A stretch of 64,000 nt of DNA from RGIG4708 sp045538875 (GCA_045538875.1 JAZQEG010000010.1:124001-188000); one strand, 5' to 3'. Positions 1-9,263 are shown, counted from the first letter of the stretch. Translations and numbers: made by a program. Notes: generated from the sequence alone by a model not told the origin.

Positions 1-270
1 AATGCTTCAAGAGGTGCTGTCTGGGATGAAAATGCAGTTGCACAGGCTATATTAAATAATAAAATTGCGGGTATGGGCAGCGATGTGTATTCGGTTGAGC
101 CAATGTCAAAAGACCATCCGTTTGCACAAATTCTTGATTTTGATAATGTTTGCCTCACACCTCATATGGCTTGGGGCAGCTATGAGTCAAGAGTAAGGTG
201 TATAAATGAAATTGCAAATAATATTAAAATGTATTTTGATGGCAAAATACATAATCGAGTAGATGTATAG
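1..270 (+). CDS. D-2-hydroxyacid dehydrogenase, C-terminal part (gene starts before the window)
   Basis: The frame is open from the first base, so the gene is cut by the window edge. The visible 89 residues match the end of the NAD-binding domain and the return to the catalytic domain of the D-isomer 2-hydroxyacid dehydrogenase family: NASRGAVWDE near the start, then GSDVYSVEP, and LTPHMAWGS, whose histidine is the family's catalytic acid/base. Such enzymes interconvert 2-oxoacids and D-2-hydroxyacids with NAD(P)H. The substrate (phosphoglycerate, glycerate or lactate) cannot be decided from this fragment. uppP follows after 11 bases with its own ribosome site. Confidence 0.85.
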   Translation, partial: NASRGAVWDENAVAQAILNNKIAGMGSDVYSVEPMSKDHPFAQILDFDNVCLTPHMAWGSYESRVRCINEIANNIKMYFDGKIHNRVDV

Positions 271-281
271 GAGGAAATACA

Positions 282-1088
282 ATGACAGAAATTATAAAAT
301 CAATTATACTTGGTGTTGTGGAAGGCATAACCGAATGGTTACCCATAAGCAGTACCGGGCATATGATTTTAGTAAATGAATTTATGAGGGTTGGAGAGGG
401 GTTTTTAAATTCGCAGATATACTTGTATGTTATACAGCTTGGTGCTATACTTGCTATTGCTACTTTGTATTTTAACAAACTCAATCCATTTTCTTTATCT
501 AAATCCAAGCAACAAAAGTCAGACACCTGGCAAATGTGGTTTAAGGTATTTGTTGCCTGCATACCTGCAGCTGTTATAGGGTTGGCTCTTAATGATTTGA
601 TGGACTCCATTTCAACTCCTGTTGTAGTGAGTGCAATGCTTATAATATACGGCGTAGCATTTTTGTTTATTGAACGAGGCGATAAAACTCACAAAATCAA
701 CGATATTACCGAAATGACATATAAAACAGCTATTTTTATTGGACTGTTTCAGGTTTTGTCCATAATACCCGGCACTTCAAGGTCGGGTGCAACTATTTTG
801 GGTGCTATGATTGTTGGTTGCTCTCGCGCTGCAGCTGCTGAGTTTTCGTTTTTTCTTGCAATTCCTGTTATGTTTGGAGTAAGTTTTCTTAAAATAGTTA
901 CAAATGATTATATAATGTCAGCATCTGAGTGGATAGTTTTACTCACTGGCATGGTTGTTGCTTATTTGGTGTCGCTGGCATCTGTCAAATTTCTTGTAAA
1001 TTATGTAAGAAAACATAATTTTAAATTTTTTGGCTACTACAGAATTATTTTAGGTATAGTTGTATTGTTATATTTTACATTATTTTAA
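282..1088 (+). CDS. uppP: Undecaprenyl-diphosphatase
   Basis: This integral membrane enzyme (268 aa, normal length) removes a phosphate from undecaprenyl diphosphate so the lipid carrier can be reused for peptidoglycan and other wall polymers. Both BacA/UppP signatures are visible: VEGITEWLPISSTGH at residues 13-27, with the conserved glutamates and histidine, and PGTSRSGAT near 163-171, with the catalytic-loop serine and arginine. Many hydrophobic segments fit the usual multi-pass fold. AGGAGG lies 7-8 bases before the ATG. It is followed at once by a strong hairpin terminator shared with convergent mscL. High levels are known to give bacitracin tolerance in other bacteria. Confidence 0.97.
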   Translation: MTEIIKSIILGVVEGITEWLPISSTGHMILVNEFMRVGEGFLNSQIYLYVIQLGAILAIATLYFNKLNPFSLSKSKQQKSDTWQMWFKVFVACIPAAVIGLALNDLMDSISTPVVVSAMLIIYGVAFLFIERGDKTHKINDITEMTYKTAIFIGLFQVLSIIPGTSRSGATILGAMIVGCSRAAAAEFSFFLAIPVMFGVSFLKIVTNDYIMSASEWIVLLTGMVVAYLVSLASVKFLVNYVRKHNFKFFGYYRIILGIVVLLYFTLF

Positions 1089-1090
1089 AC

Positions 1091-1118
1091 AAAAATCCAT
1101 CCGTTAGGATGGATTTTT
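1091..1118. terminator. Bidirectional terminator between uppP and mscL
   Basis: A perfect 12-bp stem (AAAAATCCATCC with its complement) closes a GTTA loop. It has T-runs on both strands and so can end both convergent genes. Confidence 0.9.
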
Positions 1119-1120
1119 GT

Positions 1121-1519
1121 TTAGTCATTTTTTAGTAAATCTCTTATTTCAGTAAGTAATTTATCTGTTTGCGAAATTTTTGGTTGTTCGGGGGCAGGAG
1201 CTTCCTCTTGTTTTTTAATCAATTTTTCTTTTGCACTGTTTATCATTGTTACAAAAGCAAATATTGATATTGCTATTATTAAAAAATCTACAATATTTTG
1301 AATAAAGTTACCATACATAATTGCAGAACCTTCTTCAGCTCCTAATTGTAATTTTAAGTCGGTAAATTCCATTCCCGCGGTAATATACCCAAAAAAAGGC
1401 ATTACTATATCATTTACAAGGGAAGTAACTATTTTTCCAAATGATGTACCAATTATAACACCGACAGCCATATCAATTACATTGCCTTTAAATGCAAACT
1501 CTTTAAAATTTTTAAACAT
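1121..1519 (-). CDS. mscL: Large-conductance mechanosensitive channel
   Basis: This 132-aa channel releases solutes when membrane tension rises during hypo-osmotic shock. The N-terminus MFKNFKEFAFKGNVIDMAVG and the first pore helix (GVIIGTSFGKIV) are classic MscL. A periplasm-facing loop, a second transmembrane helix near residues 65-90 and a charged C-terminal helical bundle follow. I chose the ATG at 1519 because CAAAGGAGA sits 7-8 bases upstream and the protein then starts where the family does; an in-frame start 17 codons earlier has no ribosome site. Monocistronic, convergent with uppP. Confidence 0.96.
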   Translation of the reverse strand: MFKNFKEFAFKGNVIDMAVGVIIGTSFGKIVTSLVNDIVMPFFGYITAGMEFTDLKLQLGAEEGSAIMYGNFIQNIVDFLIIAISIFAFVTMINSAKEKLIKKQEEAPAPEQPKISQTDKLLTEIRDLLKND

Positions 1520-1637
1520 ATTAGTTTTCTCCTTTGTATTTTTTGTTGATAAAAGTATATCATTTAACATTTAAAAAGTCAATTAATTGTAATTTATGGA
1601 AGTTAAACCAATAGTGTTTGTTTTAATTTACGCGGGA

Positions 1638-1643
1638 TATAAT
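1638..1643 (+). promoter_or_regulatory. -10 box of a probable murA promoter
   Basis: TATAAT lies 17 bases before the murA ATG region and just upstream of the GGTGA ribosome site. No good -35 hexamer is seen at 17 bases, so only the -10 is called. Confidence 0.4.
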
Positions 1644-1659
1644 ATATTTTGGTGATTAA

Positions 1660-2901
1660 ATGATTATAGTTTCAAAATCAAACAGTTTAAATGGAACAGT
1701 AAATATTTCGGGGTCAAAAAACTCTGTATTGCCAATAATGGCTGCTTGCCTTGCAGTTGATGGCAAAACAGTAATTAAAAATGTGCCTGACCTTGCGGAT
1801 GTAATATATATGCAAAAAATACTTAGAAGTCTTGGATGTGACATTGATGCATATAATAACACATTTGTTATTGATAACAAGGTAAATGAATATGTAGCCC
1901 CGTATGAGCTTGTAAATAAGCTTCGTGCTTCTTTTATAATTTGTGGACCAATGCTGGCAAGGCACAAAAAAATAAAAATTTGTTTGCCGGGCGGTTGTTG
2001 TATAGGTACAAGACCGGTTGATTTGCATTTAAAAGGTTTTTTGCAAATGGGTGTGCAAATTGAGCAAGGTCAAGGTTTTATTGAGCTTACATGCAAAAAG
2101 CTCTATGGTGCAAAAATATGCCTTGATTTTCCATCTGTGGGTGCAACCGAAAATTTGCTCATAGCAGCAACACTTGCAAATGGCACAACACAAATAATTA
2201 ATGCTGCAACAGAGCCCGAAATTGTCGATTTGTGCAATTTTTTGATAAAATGCGGTGCAAAAATATCGGGTGTAGGTACAAAAGAGATTACGATTTGCGG
2301 AGTAAAAAAACTGTATGGGTGCACACACAAGGTTATTCCTGACAGGATAGAGGCAGGGACATATATGATTGCTTCTGCTATTACGGGCGGCAGTGTGCAG
2401 CTTAATAATATAGGCGGTGATATGCTGAGTCCCGTATCCTCAAAGCTTCGTGAAATGGGTGTTACTGTTGAGGAGTACGATAACAAAATCAGAGTGTGCT
2501 CAAACGGCATTTTAAAATCGGTAAACATTAAAACAATGCCTCATCCCGGATTTCCAACAGATATGCAATCGCAGTTTTGCGCCTTGATGTGTAATACACA
2601 TGGAACAGGGGTTATAACCGAAACCGTATTTGAAAACAGATTTATGCATATAGGTGAGTTACTAAGGATGCATGCAGACATAAGGGTAGAAGGCAGGAAT
2701 GTTGTAATTAACGGAACCCGCTCCCTTGTTGGCTGCGAGGTGGTTGCTTCGGATTTGCGTGCAGGTGCGGCACTTGTTATTGCAGGACTTTCGGCACAGG
2801 GGACTACAAAAATTTGCAATAGCTCCTACATTAACAGAGGATATGAAAATTTTGTGGGTAAATTACAAAATTTAGGTGCAAATATTGAATATATACACTG
2901 A
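1660..2901 (+). CDS. murA: UDP-N-acetylglucosamine 1-carboxyvinyltransferase
   Basis: This enzyme catalyses the first committed step of peptidoglycan synthesis, transferring enolpyruvate from PEP to UDP-GlcNAc in the cytoplasm. The 413-aa length is typical. Visible family features are SGSKNSVLP (residues 17-25, with the conserved Lys-Asn) and the active-site loop PGGCCIGTRPVDLH, whose first cysteine (C113) matches the fosfomycin-sensitive catalytic Cys115 of E. coli MurA. The protein is the usual two-domain inside-out barrel. Many Bacillota carry two paralogues (murA and murZ); which one this is cannot be told here. The ATG has GGTGA four bases upstream. Confidence 0.95.
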   Translation: MIIVSKSNSLNGTVNISGSKNSVLPIMAACLAVDGKTVIKNVPDLADVIYMQKILRSLGCDIDAYNNTFVIDNKVNEYVAPYELVNKLRASFIICGPMLARHKKIKICLPGGCCIGTRPVDLHLKGFLQMGVQIEQGQGFIELTCKKLYGAKICLDFPSVGATENLLIAATLANGTTQIINAATEPEIVDLCNFLIKCGAKISGVGTKEITICGVKKLYGCTHKVIPDRIEAGTYMIASAITGGSVQLNNIGGDMLSPVSSKLREMGVTVEEYDNKIRVCSNGILKSVNIKTMPHPGFPTDMQSQFCALMCNTHGTGVITETVFENRFMHIGELLRMHADIRVEGRNVVINGTRSLVGCEVVASDLRAGAALVIAGLSAQGTTKICNSSYINRGYENFVGKLQNLGANIEYIH

Positions 2902-2907
2902 TACAAG

Positions 2908-2936
2908 TTGAAAAATTAATAATTTTGTGATACAAT
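2908..2936 (+). promoter_or_regulatory. Promoter upstream of yunB
   Basis: TTGAAA, 17 bases, TACAAT. The -10 in context reads GATACAAT, one base from the SigE -10 consensus, but no SigE-type -35 is evident. It could be read by the vegetative sigma factor. Confidence 0.45.
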
Positions 2937-3006
2937 AAATTGAAAAAATAAAAATAATGTAACAAACCGCGAGCAAAGCAATAAAATATTAATGAGGTGA
3001 TATGTT

Positions 3007-3672
3007 ATGAGAACTATGTTTTTTTACTCACCTTGTTATAAATCAAAAATCATAAAAAAAACTGTATCTTTGTTTTGTATAGTGTTTGTTGCAGTGTTTT
3101 TGTTTGTATGGATTTTGGGTATGCGTGATACAATTAACAAGTATGCACTTAACAGACTTGAATATCTTGTTACAAGTATTATTGACGAGTCCGTTTATGA
3201 ATGTTTTGAAAAACACAAGTTTGATTATAACTCTTTGATGGTAATAGATAAGGATATTAACGGAAAAATCAATACAATAAGCATAGAGCCATATGCGGCA
3301 AATATACTTAAGTCCGAAATTTCAAAAAAGATTGTTAAAAGAGTAAATGACATTTCAAACGATGACCTTGAAATTACACTGGGTATGCTTGTAGGCCATT
3401 TTGGGCTTGGTTCATGGGGGCCAAAGCTTCCGCTTACAGTTTCGCCCAATGGAAATGTAAGCATTGATTTTACAAACAATTTTGTATCCTCAGGTATCAA
3501 TCAGGTTCAGGACAATGTTGCTATTGACGTTAATGTTGACGTTTCTGCGATGATGCCTTTTTACAGGTTTAATTCAAAAATACATTCATCAGTTATTGTT
3601 TCGCAGACAATTATTATTGGTGATGTACCAAATACATATTTTAAAGTTGGAGATAAATCTAATGACAGATAA
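3007..3672 (+). CDS. yunB: Sporulation protein YunB
   Basis: A 221-aa protein with one N-terminal membrane segment (residues about 21-40) and an extracytoplasmic domain. It matches the YunB family by the order of its conserved blocks: an early IIDESVYE helix, GHFGLGSWGPKLP, then the motif NVSIDFTNNFVSSGINQV and a late IIIGDVPNTYF. In B. subtilis YunB is made in the mother cell and helps forespore development; its biochemical role is unknown. It overlaps the following methyltransferase by 11 bases, so the two are probably co-transcribed. With sleB it indicates a spore former. Confidence 0.85.
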   Translation: MRTMFFYSPCYKSKIIKKTVSLFCIVFVAVFLFVWILGMRDTINKYALNRLEYLVTSIIDESVYECFEKHKFDYNSLMVIDKDINGKINTISIEPYAANILKSEISKKIVKRVNDISNDDLEITLGMLVGHFGLGSWGPKLPLTVSPNGNVSIDFTNNFVSSGINQVQDNVAIDVNVDVSAMMPFYRFNSKIHSSVIVSQTIIIGDVPNTYFKVGDKSNDR

Positions 3673-4324
3673 CATTAATTACGAACATATTGTTAATTAT
3701 TTAAACAACACACTTCCAAAATCTAAAGGATTGCTCGGCGAGCTTGAAGATTACGCCGAAAACCACATTACACCTATTATTCAAAAAGAAGTAAGGTGTC
3801 TTCTTGACAGCATTCTTACATATAAAAAGCCAAAAAGAATTCTTGAGGTTGGAACTGCAATAGGTTATTCGGCGATATTTTTTGCAATGCACACAGATGA
3901 CGATGGTGAAGTTATTACTCTGGAAAAAGACCCTGATTATATTGAACGTGCAAAAAGTAATATTGCAAAATCAGATGTTTCACACAAAATTAAAATAGTT
4001 GAGGGTGATGCGGTTGATACAATTATGAGCGTTGACGGCGAGCTTGACATGGTTTTTCTTGATGCAAACAAATCAAAATACAGACACTATTTTGATGCTG
4101 TATTTCCTAAACTTAAAGATGGCGGGCTTTTGATTTGTGATAATATTTTGTATAAAGGAATGGTAAGCAATGATGAATTACTGCCTAGAAAGCACTATAC
4201 AATAGTGAGAGCATTGCGTGATTTTTTACCTTTTTTGGTAAATCATCCTCAATTGTCTACATCAATTATACCTATTGGCGATGGTGTTACAATTTCTGTT
4301 AAGCGTACAAGGACGGAGGAATAA
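3662..4324 (+). CDS. trmR: tRNA 5-hydroxyuridine methyltransferase (TrmR/YrrM-type O-methyltransferase)
   Basis: A 220-aa SAM-dependent O-methyltransferase of the small COMT-like family. Visible are the glycine loop ILEVGTAIGYSA (motif I), the acidic DGEVITLEKD after strand 2, and LDMVFLDANKSKYRHYF with the metal-binding aspartate, followed by LLICDNILYKG with the second Asp-Asn pair. Adjacency to a U32-family gene, as in the B. subtilis yrrM-yrrN-yrrO order, points to TrmR, which methylates 5-hydroxyuridine at the tRNA wobble position to 5-methoxyuridine. The start at 3662 was chosen because the longer frame begins inside yunB without a ribosome site. Confidence 0.8.
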   Translation: MTDNINYEHIVNYLNNTLPKSKGLLGELEDYAENHITPIIQKEVRCLLDSILTYKKPKRILEVGTAIGYSAIFFAMHTDDDGEVITLEKDPDYIERAKSNIAKSDVSHKIKIVEGDAVDTIMSVDGELDMVFLDANKSKYRHYFDAVFPKLKDGGLLICDNILYKGMVSNDELLPRKHYTIVRALRDFLPFLVNHPQLSTSIIPIGDGVTISVKRTRTEE

Positions 4325-4325
4325 A

Positions 4326-5561
4326 ATGAAAAAACCTGAAATACTTGCCCCTGCAGGCAGCTTGAGTAAGCTTAAATATGCGATAATGTATGGAGCAGAT
4401 GCTGTTTATATAGGCGGAGAGGCGTTTTCGCTACGCGTGGCTGCAAAAAATTTTACTAATGATGAAATCAAACAAGGTATTGAATTTGCACACAAATACG
4501 GCAAAAAGGTGTATATTACAGCAAATATAATCCCTCATAATGAGGATTTAAAGGAATTTCCTCAGTTTGTAAAAGAGGTTTATAATATGGGTGCTGATGC
4601 GATAATTGTTTCTGATTTAGGTACATTTTCTATTGTGCGGGAGGTTGCGCCTGAGCTTGAGGTTCATATAAGCACTCAGGCAAACAATACAAATTACAAA
4701 AGTGCACAAGCGTGGTGCAAAATGGGTGCAAAGAGAATAGTGCTGGCACGTGATTTGAACTTTGATGAAATTAAAGAAATTAAGGACAAACTGCCTGATG
4801 GTTGCGAAATAGAATGTTTTGTACACGGTGCTATGTGTATATCATATTCGGGGCGCTGTTTGTTAAGCAATTATATGGCTCACAGGGATGCAAACAAAGG
4901 TGCTTGTGCTCATCCATGCAGATGGAAATATTATCTTATGGAAGAAAAACGACCAGGCGAGTATATGCCTGTGTATGAAAATGAGCGAGGAACATTTATT
5001 TATAACTCAAAAGATTTATGCATGGTAGAGCGAGTGCCCGAATTAATAAAAGCTGGCATTGACAGCTTTAAAATAGAGGGAAGAGTTAAAAATGAATTGT
5101 ATGTTGCTACAGTGGTAAAAGCATATCGCAGAGCGGTAGACGCGTATTTTGCAAATCCGCAAAACTATACCTTTGACCAAAGCATAAACGAGGAGCTTAC
5201 AAAAGTAAGCCATAGAGAGTATACCTCCGGATTTTATGACGGTAAACCAGATGGAAATCAACAGTTGTACACAAGTAACACCTATATTCAGGATTACACA
5301 ATTGTGGGCGTGGTTACAGGTTACGATGAGCAAAGCGGCAATGTTATTATAGAACAGCGAAACAGATTTTTTAAAGGTGATACCATTGAGGTTATAACAC
5401 CTGACAGTGAGGATTTTTCTTTTGTTGTTGGTGATATGTATAATGACAATGATGAGCTTATTGAGGTAGCACCACACGCACAAATGACTGTTAAGCTTAA
5501 TGTAGGCAAAAAGCTCGGTGAATATACAATTTTTCGTAAATGCGTTTGCGAACAGGGGTGA
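4326..5561 (+). CDS. trhP: tRNA 5-hydroxyuridine hydroxylase, peptidase U32 family
   Basis: A 411-aa member of the U32 family. The family signature is plain: IECFVHGAMCISYSGRCLLS followed by GACAHPCRW, with the clustered cysteines thought to hold an iron-sulfur cluster. The N-terminus PEILAPAGSLSKLKYAI is also typical. In bacteria TrhP-type U32 proteins make 5-hydroxyuridine at wobble U34 of tRNA using prephenate. The gene lies directly before its probable partner's product, sharing an operon with trmR one base upstream; GGAGG sits 6 bases before the ATG. Older databases call it a collagenase-like protease, which context argues against. Confidence 0.82.
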   Translation: MKKPEILAPAGSLSKLKYAIMYGADAVYIGGEAFSLRVAAKNFTNDEIKQGIEFAHKYGKKVYITANIIPHNEDLKEFPQFVKEVYNMGADAIIVSDLGTFSIVREVAPELEVHISTQANNTNYKSAQAWCKMGAKRIVLARDLNFDEIKEIKDKLPDGCEIECFVHGAMCISYSGRCLLSNYMAHRDANKGACAHPCRWKYYLMEEKRPGEYMPVYENERGTFIYNSKDLCMVERVPELIKAGIDSFKIEGRVKNELYVATVVKAYRRAVDAYFANPQNYTFDQSINEELTKVSHREYTSGFYDGKPDGNQQLYTSNTYIQDYTIVGVVTGYDEQSGNVIIEQRNRFFKGDTIEVITPDSEDFSFVVGDMYNDNDELIEVAPHAQMTVKLNVGKKLGEYTIFRKCVCEQG

Positions 5562-5569
5562 AATGTAAG

Positions 5570-6796
5570 GTGTATGATATAGTTGTTATAGGCGGTGGTG
5601 CATCAGGGCTTTTTGCTGCAATTTGTGCTAAATATTACAACAGTGCTCTATCTGTTGCTGTTGTGGAACGAAATGACCGTGTAGGCAAAAAAATACTTGC
5701 TACCGGCAATGGGCGATGTAATTTTACAAATCAAAATATCAGTCTTGACAGATACCACGGTGAAAATGTAAAATTTGCAAAAAGTGCACTTTCAAAATTT
5801 GATAAAGATACAACGCTTGAGTTTTTTATGCAAATGGGTATTTACCCAAAAACAGAAGATAATAAAATATATCCAAACAGCTTGCAGGCATCTTCGGTGG
5901 TTGATGTTTTGCGTTTGACGCTCAAAAGCTTAAATATTAGCGAAATATGCAATTTTAACTGTATATTTTTGAGTAAAAGTAATGATATTTTTACACTTAC
6001 ATCACAAAGCGGACAAACTGTTACATCTAAAAAAGTAATTGTATGTGCAGGCGGAGCTGCGGCACCCAAACTTGGCACTGATGGCAGTACATATAAACTG
6101 CTCCAAAATTTTGGGCACAAGCTCAATGCTGTATATCCGTCACTTGTGCAAGTTAAGTGTAACCCAAAGCTTACCACTCCGATGAAAGGTGTAAAAACAG
6201 AAGCTAGTGTATCTGTTTTTGTAGATGGAAAGTTAAAGCAAACAGAATTTGGTGAACTGTTGTTTACCGATTATGGATTGTCTGGCCCTGCAGTATTTCA
6301 ATTGTCGCGAATTGCATCTGTTGGGCTTAATGAGGGGCACAAAATCAGTTTTTTTGCAGATATAATGCCTCATGTTACAAGGGATGAGGTATATTACCAT
6401 TTGTGTTGCCGAAACAGGCAGGTACCTGTAGAAGATTTTTTGACAGGTATGATTAATAAGCTATGTGCACGTCAGCTGCTCAAAAAATGCGGTGTGCAAA
6501 AATTTAATACAACTGCACAGGTTTTGGATGATAATGCCATTAATTTGCTTGCAGACACCATAAAAGGATGGGAATTTGAAATTACAGGCACTAACGGCTG
6601 GCATCAAGCTCAGGTTACTGCAGGTGGCATTAACACAAAGGAATTTAATCCATCTACAATGGAATCCATTTTGTGCGATGGTTTGTATGCAGCAGGTGAG
6701 ATACTTGATGTTGACGGGGATTGCGGAGGATTTAATCTGCAGTGGGCATGGTCCAGCGGATTTGTTGCTGGGACTGAGGCTGCAAAATCGATTTGA
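5570..6796 (+). CDS. NAD(P)/FAD-dependent oxidoreductase, HI0933/BaiN family
   Basis: A flavoprotein of about 408 aa. The N-terminal dinucleotide-binding fold reads YDIVVIGGGASGLFAAI, followed by VGKKILATGNGRCNFTN, the family's hallmark, and a C-terminal GGFNLQWAWSSGFVAGT flavin loop. Family members are cytoplasmic reductases; one (BaiN) acts in bile-acid metabolism, but most have no known substrate, so no reaction is claimed. The start is uncertain: I prefer GTG 5570, because GGGGTGA lies 8 bases upstream and the protein then begins MYDIVVIGGG. GTG 5558 and ATG 5540 (which overlaps trhP) are alternatives. Confidence 0.85.
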   Translation: MYDIVVIGGGASGLFAAICAKYYNSALSVAVVERNDRVGKKILATGNGRCNFTNQNISLDRYHGENVKFAKSALSKFDKDTTLEFFMQMGIYPKTEDNKIYPNSLQASSVVDVLRLTLKSLNISEICNFNCIFLSKSNDIFTLTSQSGQTVTSKKVIVCAGGAAAPKLGTDGSTYKLLQNFGHKLNAVYPSLVQVKCNPKLTTPMKGVKTEASVSVFVDGKLKQTEFGELLFTDYGLSGPAVFQLSRIASVGLNEGHKISFFADIMPHVTRDEVYYHLCCRNRQVPVEDFLTGMINKLCARQLLKKCGVQKFNTTAQVLDDNAINLLADTIKGWEFEITGTNGWHQAQVTAGGINTKEFNPSTMESILCDGLYAAGEILDVDGDCGGFNLQWAWSSGFVAGTEAAKSI

Positions 6797-6808
6797 CAGG
6801 AGATAAAT

Positions 6809-8332
6809 ATGATAATTAATGGTATTAAATTACCTGTAAACCATACTGAAAATGATTTAAAAACATCTATATACAAAAAGTGCTCATTTAAACCCGATAA
6901 GATTCGTATACTAAAAAAATCTGTCGATGCAAGGTTTAATAATGTTTGTTTTGTGTATAATGCTGAAGTTTGCAAAAAAGGTGAACAATTGTCAAAAATC
7001 ATCAGGCTTAATGTACCGCTTTGCAGTTTTGAAAAAAGACCTATTGTTGTTGGCAGTGGCCCATGCGGCCTTTTTGCTGCGTATATTCTTGCAAAAGCAG
7101 GGGCAAAACCTATTTTGCTTGAGCGAGGTAAATGTGTTGACGACAGAATTAATGATGTAAATGAATTTTGGAATAAAAGCAAATTTAATGTAGGTTGTAA
7201 TGTTCAATTTGGCGAAGGCGGAGCGGGTACATTTTCTGATGGTAAACTAACTACACAAATTTCTAATCCATTATGCAGGGAAGTGCTGCACACATTTGTG
7301 GAATGTGGTGCAGAAAAAGAAATTTTGTATTTGTCTAAACCTCATTTGGGAACTGACAATCTGGTTAAAATAGTAAAAATTTTGAGAAACAAAATTATTG
7401 AGCTTGGCGGCGAGGTTTTGTTTGAACATCAGCTGACAGATGTTATAATTAAAAATAACAAAATTGTAAAAATTGTTGCCACAAAAGAGTTTGAGACTGA
7501 TAATGTTATACTTGCGCTTGGACACAGTGCAAGAGATACCTTTGAAATGTTGTATAACAAGGGAGTTAATATGATAGCAAAATCTTTTTCGGTTGGTGTG
7601 AGGATAGAGCATTTGCAAAGTGATGTTGACAAATGCCAATTTGGAAAGTTTGCAGGCAATAAAAACCTTGGCGCAGCAGATTATAAGCTTAGCTATCACA
7701 CAAAAAGCGGCAGAGGTGTTTATACTTTTTGTATGTGCCCTGGCGGCGTTGTTGTAAATGCTGCTTCTGAGGAGCACAGTGTTGTTACAAATGGTATGAG
7801 CTATCATTCAAGAGATGGTATTAATGCAAACAGTGCATTTTTGGTAAGCGTTACTCCTGATGATTTTGGAAAAAATCCATTGGATGGGATGTATTTTCAA
7901 CGTGACCTTGAACAAAAGGCATATTTGCTTGGCGCAAGTACTTACAAAGCGCCGTGTCAGTTGCTTGGTGACTTTATAAACAAAAAAATCAGTACAAAAT
8001 TTGGCAAAGTAAAACCTACATTTAAACCAGGTGTTACATTTGAGGATCTAAATAAACTATTTCCTGAGTATATTGTTAATTCAATGGTAGAAGCTGTGCC
8101 TGAATTTGCAAAAAAATTAAAATGCTTTGATGATTATGACGCGGTTATTACAGGCCCCGAAACACGCAGTTCATCACCAGTAAAAATTGTACGTGATGAA
8201 AGCTATCAAAGCAACATTATAGGCTTGTATCCTTCGGGAGAGGGAGCAGGATATGCAGGTGGAATTATGTCGGCAGCTGTAGATGGCATAAAATGTGCAC
8301 TTGCTTTAATTGATAACAACAGGAGTGATTGA
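6809..8332 (+). CDS. FAD-dependent dehydrogenase of unknown substrate (COG2509-like)
   Basis: A 507-aa flavoprotein with an N-terminal extension of about 75 residues before the FAD-binding motif VVGSGPCGLFAAYILAKAG (about 79-97). The family-typical FGEGGAGTFSDGKL follows (about 137-150), and the C-terminus contains GEGAGYAGGIMSAAVDG, which closes on the flavin. Members are widespread in Clostridia and their reaction is unknown. AGGAG lies 7 bases before the ATG. It sits 12 bases after the preceding flavoprotein and overlaps the cysK leader, so the three form one transcription unit. The pair may share a redox role, but that is inference. Confidence 0.82.
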   Translation: MIINGIKLPVNHTENDLKTSIYKKCSFKPDKIRILKKSVDARFNNVCFVYNAEVCKKGEQLSKIIRLNVPLCSFEKRPIVVGSGPCGLFAAYILAKAGAKPILLERGKCVDDRINDVNEFWNKSKFNVGCNVQFGEGGAGTFSDGKLTTQISNPLCREVLHTFVECGAEKEILYLSKPHLGTDNLVKIVKILRNKIIELGGEVLFEHQLTDVIIKNNKIVKIVATKEFETDNVILALGHSARDTFEMLYNKGVNMIAKSFSVGVRIEHLQSDVDKCQFGKFAGNKNLGAADYKLSYHTKSGRGVYTFCMCPGGVVVNAASEEHSVVTNGMSYHSRDGINANSAFLVSVTPDDFGKNPLDGMYFQRDLEQKAYLLGASTYKAPCQLLGDFINKKISTKFGKVKPTFKPGVTFEDLNKLFPEYIVNSMVEAVPEFAKKLKCFDDYDAVITGPETRSSSPVKIVRDESYQSNIIGLYPSGEGAGYAGGIMSAAVDGIKCALALIDNNRSD

Positions 8333-8333
8333 T

Positions 8334-9263
8334 ATGTCTAAAATATATACCAGCGCACATCAACTTATTGGTAACACCCCGATGCTTGAACTGTGCAACA
8401 TTGAAAAAAACCACAATTTGAATGCTAAAATTTTTGCTAAAATGGAGTGTTTTAATCCCGGTGGCTCAATAAAAGACAGAGTTGCACTTAAAATGCTGGA
8501 TGATGCACAAAAAAATGGTATGCTAACACCAAATAGTGTGATTATAGAGCCTACAAGTGGTAATACTGGAATTGGCATTGCTGCAGTTGCAGCTATGAGG
8601 GGGTTAAAATCAATTATTGTTATGCCTGATACTATGTCAATTGAACGTAGAAAAATAGTTAAGGCATATGGGGCAGAGCTTGTACTTTCAGAAGGTAAGC
8701 TTGGTATGTCGGGAGCAATAAAAAAGGCACAAGAGCTCAAAAATAAAATACCAGACAGTATTATTGCAGGACAGTTTGAAAACCCGTCTAACCCCGATGC
8801 GCATTACTATTCAACAGGTCCTGAAATATATAATGACACAGATGGCAAAGTGGATATTTTAATTTCGAGTGTAGGCACAGGCGGAACTATATCAGGGACC
8901 GGAAAATATCTTAAAGAAAAAATTAGCAACATAAAGATTGTAGCTGTTGAGCCAAAATCCTCAGCAGTTTTGTCGGGTAAATGTGCAGGTACTCACAAAA
9001 TCCAAGGCATAGGAGCAGGCTTTGTGCCAAAGGTGCTTGATACAAAAATTTATGACGATATATTTACTGTAACAGATGATGATGCTATTAATACTGCAAG
9101 AGAATTTGCATTTAGCGAGGGAATACTTGTTGGTATTTCGTCTGGAGCGGCACTGTATGCTGCCATTCAATATGCAAAGAATGAGCAAAACAATGGTAAA
9201 AACATTGTAGTTATACTCCCCGATACAGGTAACAGATATTTATCTACAGAGTTATTTGAATAA
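8334..9263 (+). CDS. cysK: Cysteine synthase (O-acetylserine sulfhydrylase)
   Basis: A PLP enzyme (309 aa) that makes cysteine from O-acetylserine and sulfide. The PLP lysine lies in NPGGSIKDRVA, the phosphate-binding loop is TSGNTGIGIA, and the C-terminal SSGAA loop is present. TGGTISGTGKYL also matches. I set the start at ATG 8334, where the protein begins MSKIYTSAHQLIGNTP as in the family, with AGGAG about 10 bases upstream; a longer frame overlaps the previous gene without need. CysK and CysM types are hard to separate by eye; length and motifs favour CysK. A strong terminator follows. Confidence 0.95.
   Translation: MSKIYTSAHQLIGNTPMLELCNIEKNHNLNAKIFAKMECFNPGGSIKDRVALKMLDDAQKNGMLTPNSVIIEPTSGNTGIGIAAVAAMRGLKSIIVMPDTMSIERRKIVKAYGAELVLSEGKLGMSGAIKKAQELKNKIPDSIIAGQFENPSNPDAHYYSTGPEIYNDTDGKVDILISSVGTGGTISGTGKYLKEKISNIKIVAVEPKSSAVLSGKCAGTHKIQGIGAGFVPKVLDTKIYDDIFTVTDDDAINTAREFAFSEGILVGISSGAALYAAIQYAKNEQNNGKNIVVILPDTGNRYLSTELFE

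Noticed and set aside
224..610. Reading frames antisense to uppP, murA, gdhA and other genes
   Set aside because: They lie opposite clearly coding genes, lack ribosome sites and show no family resemblance.
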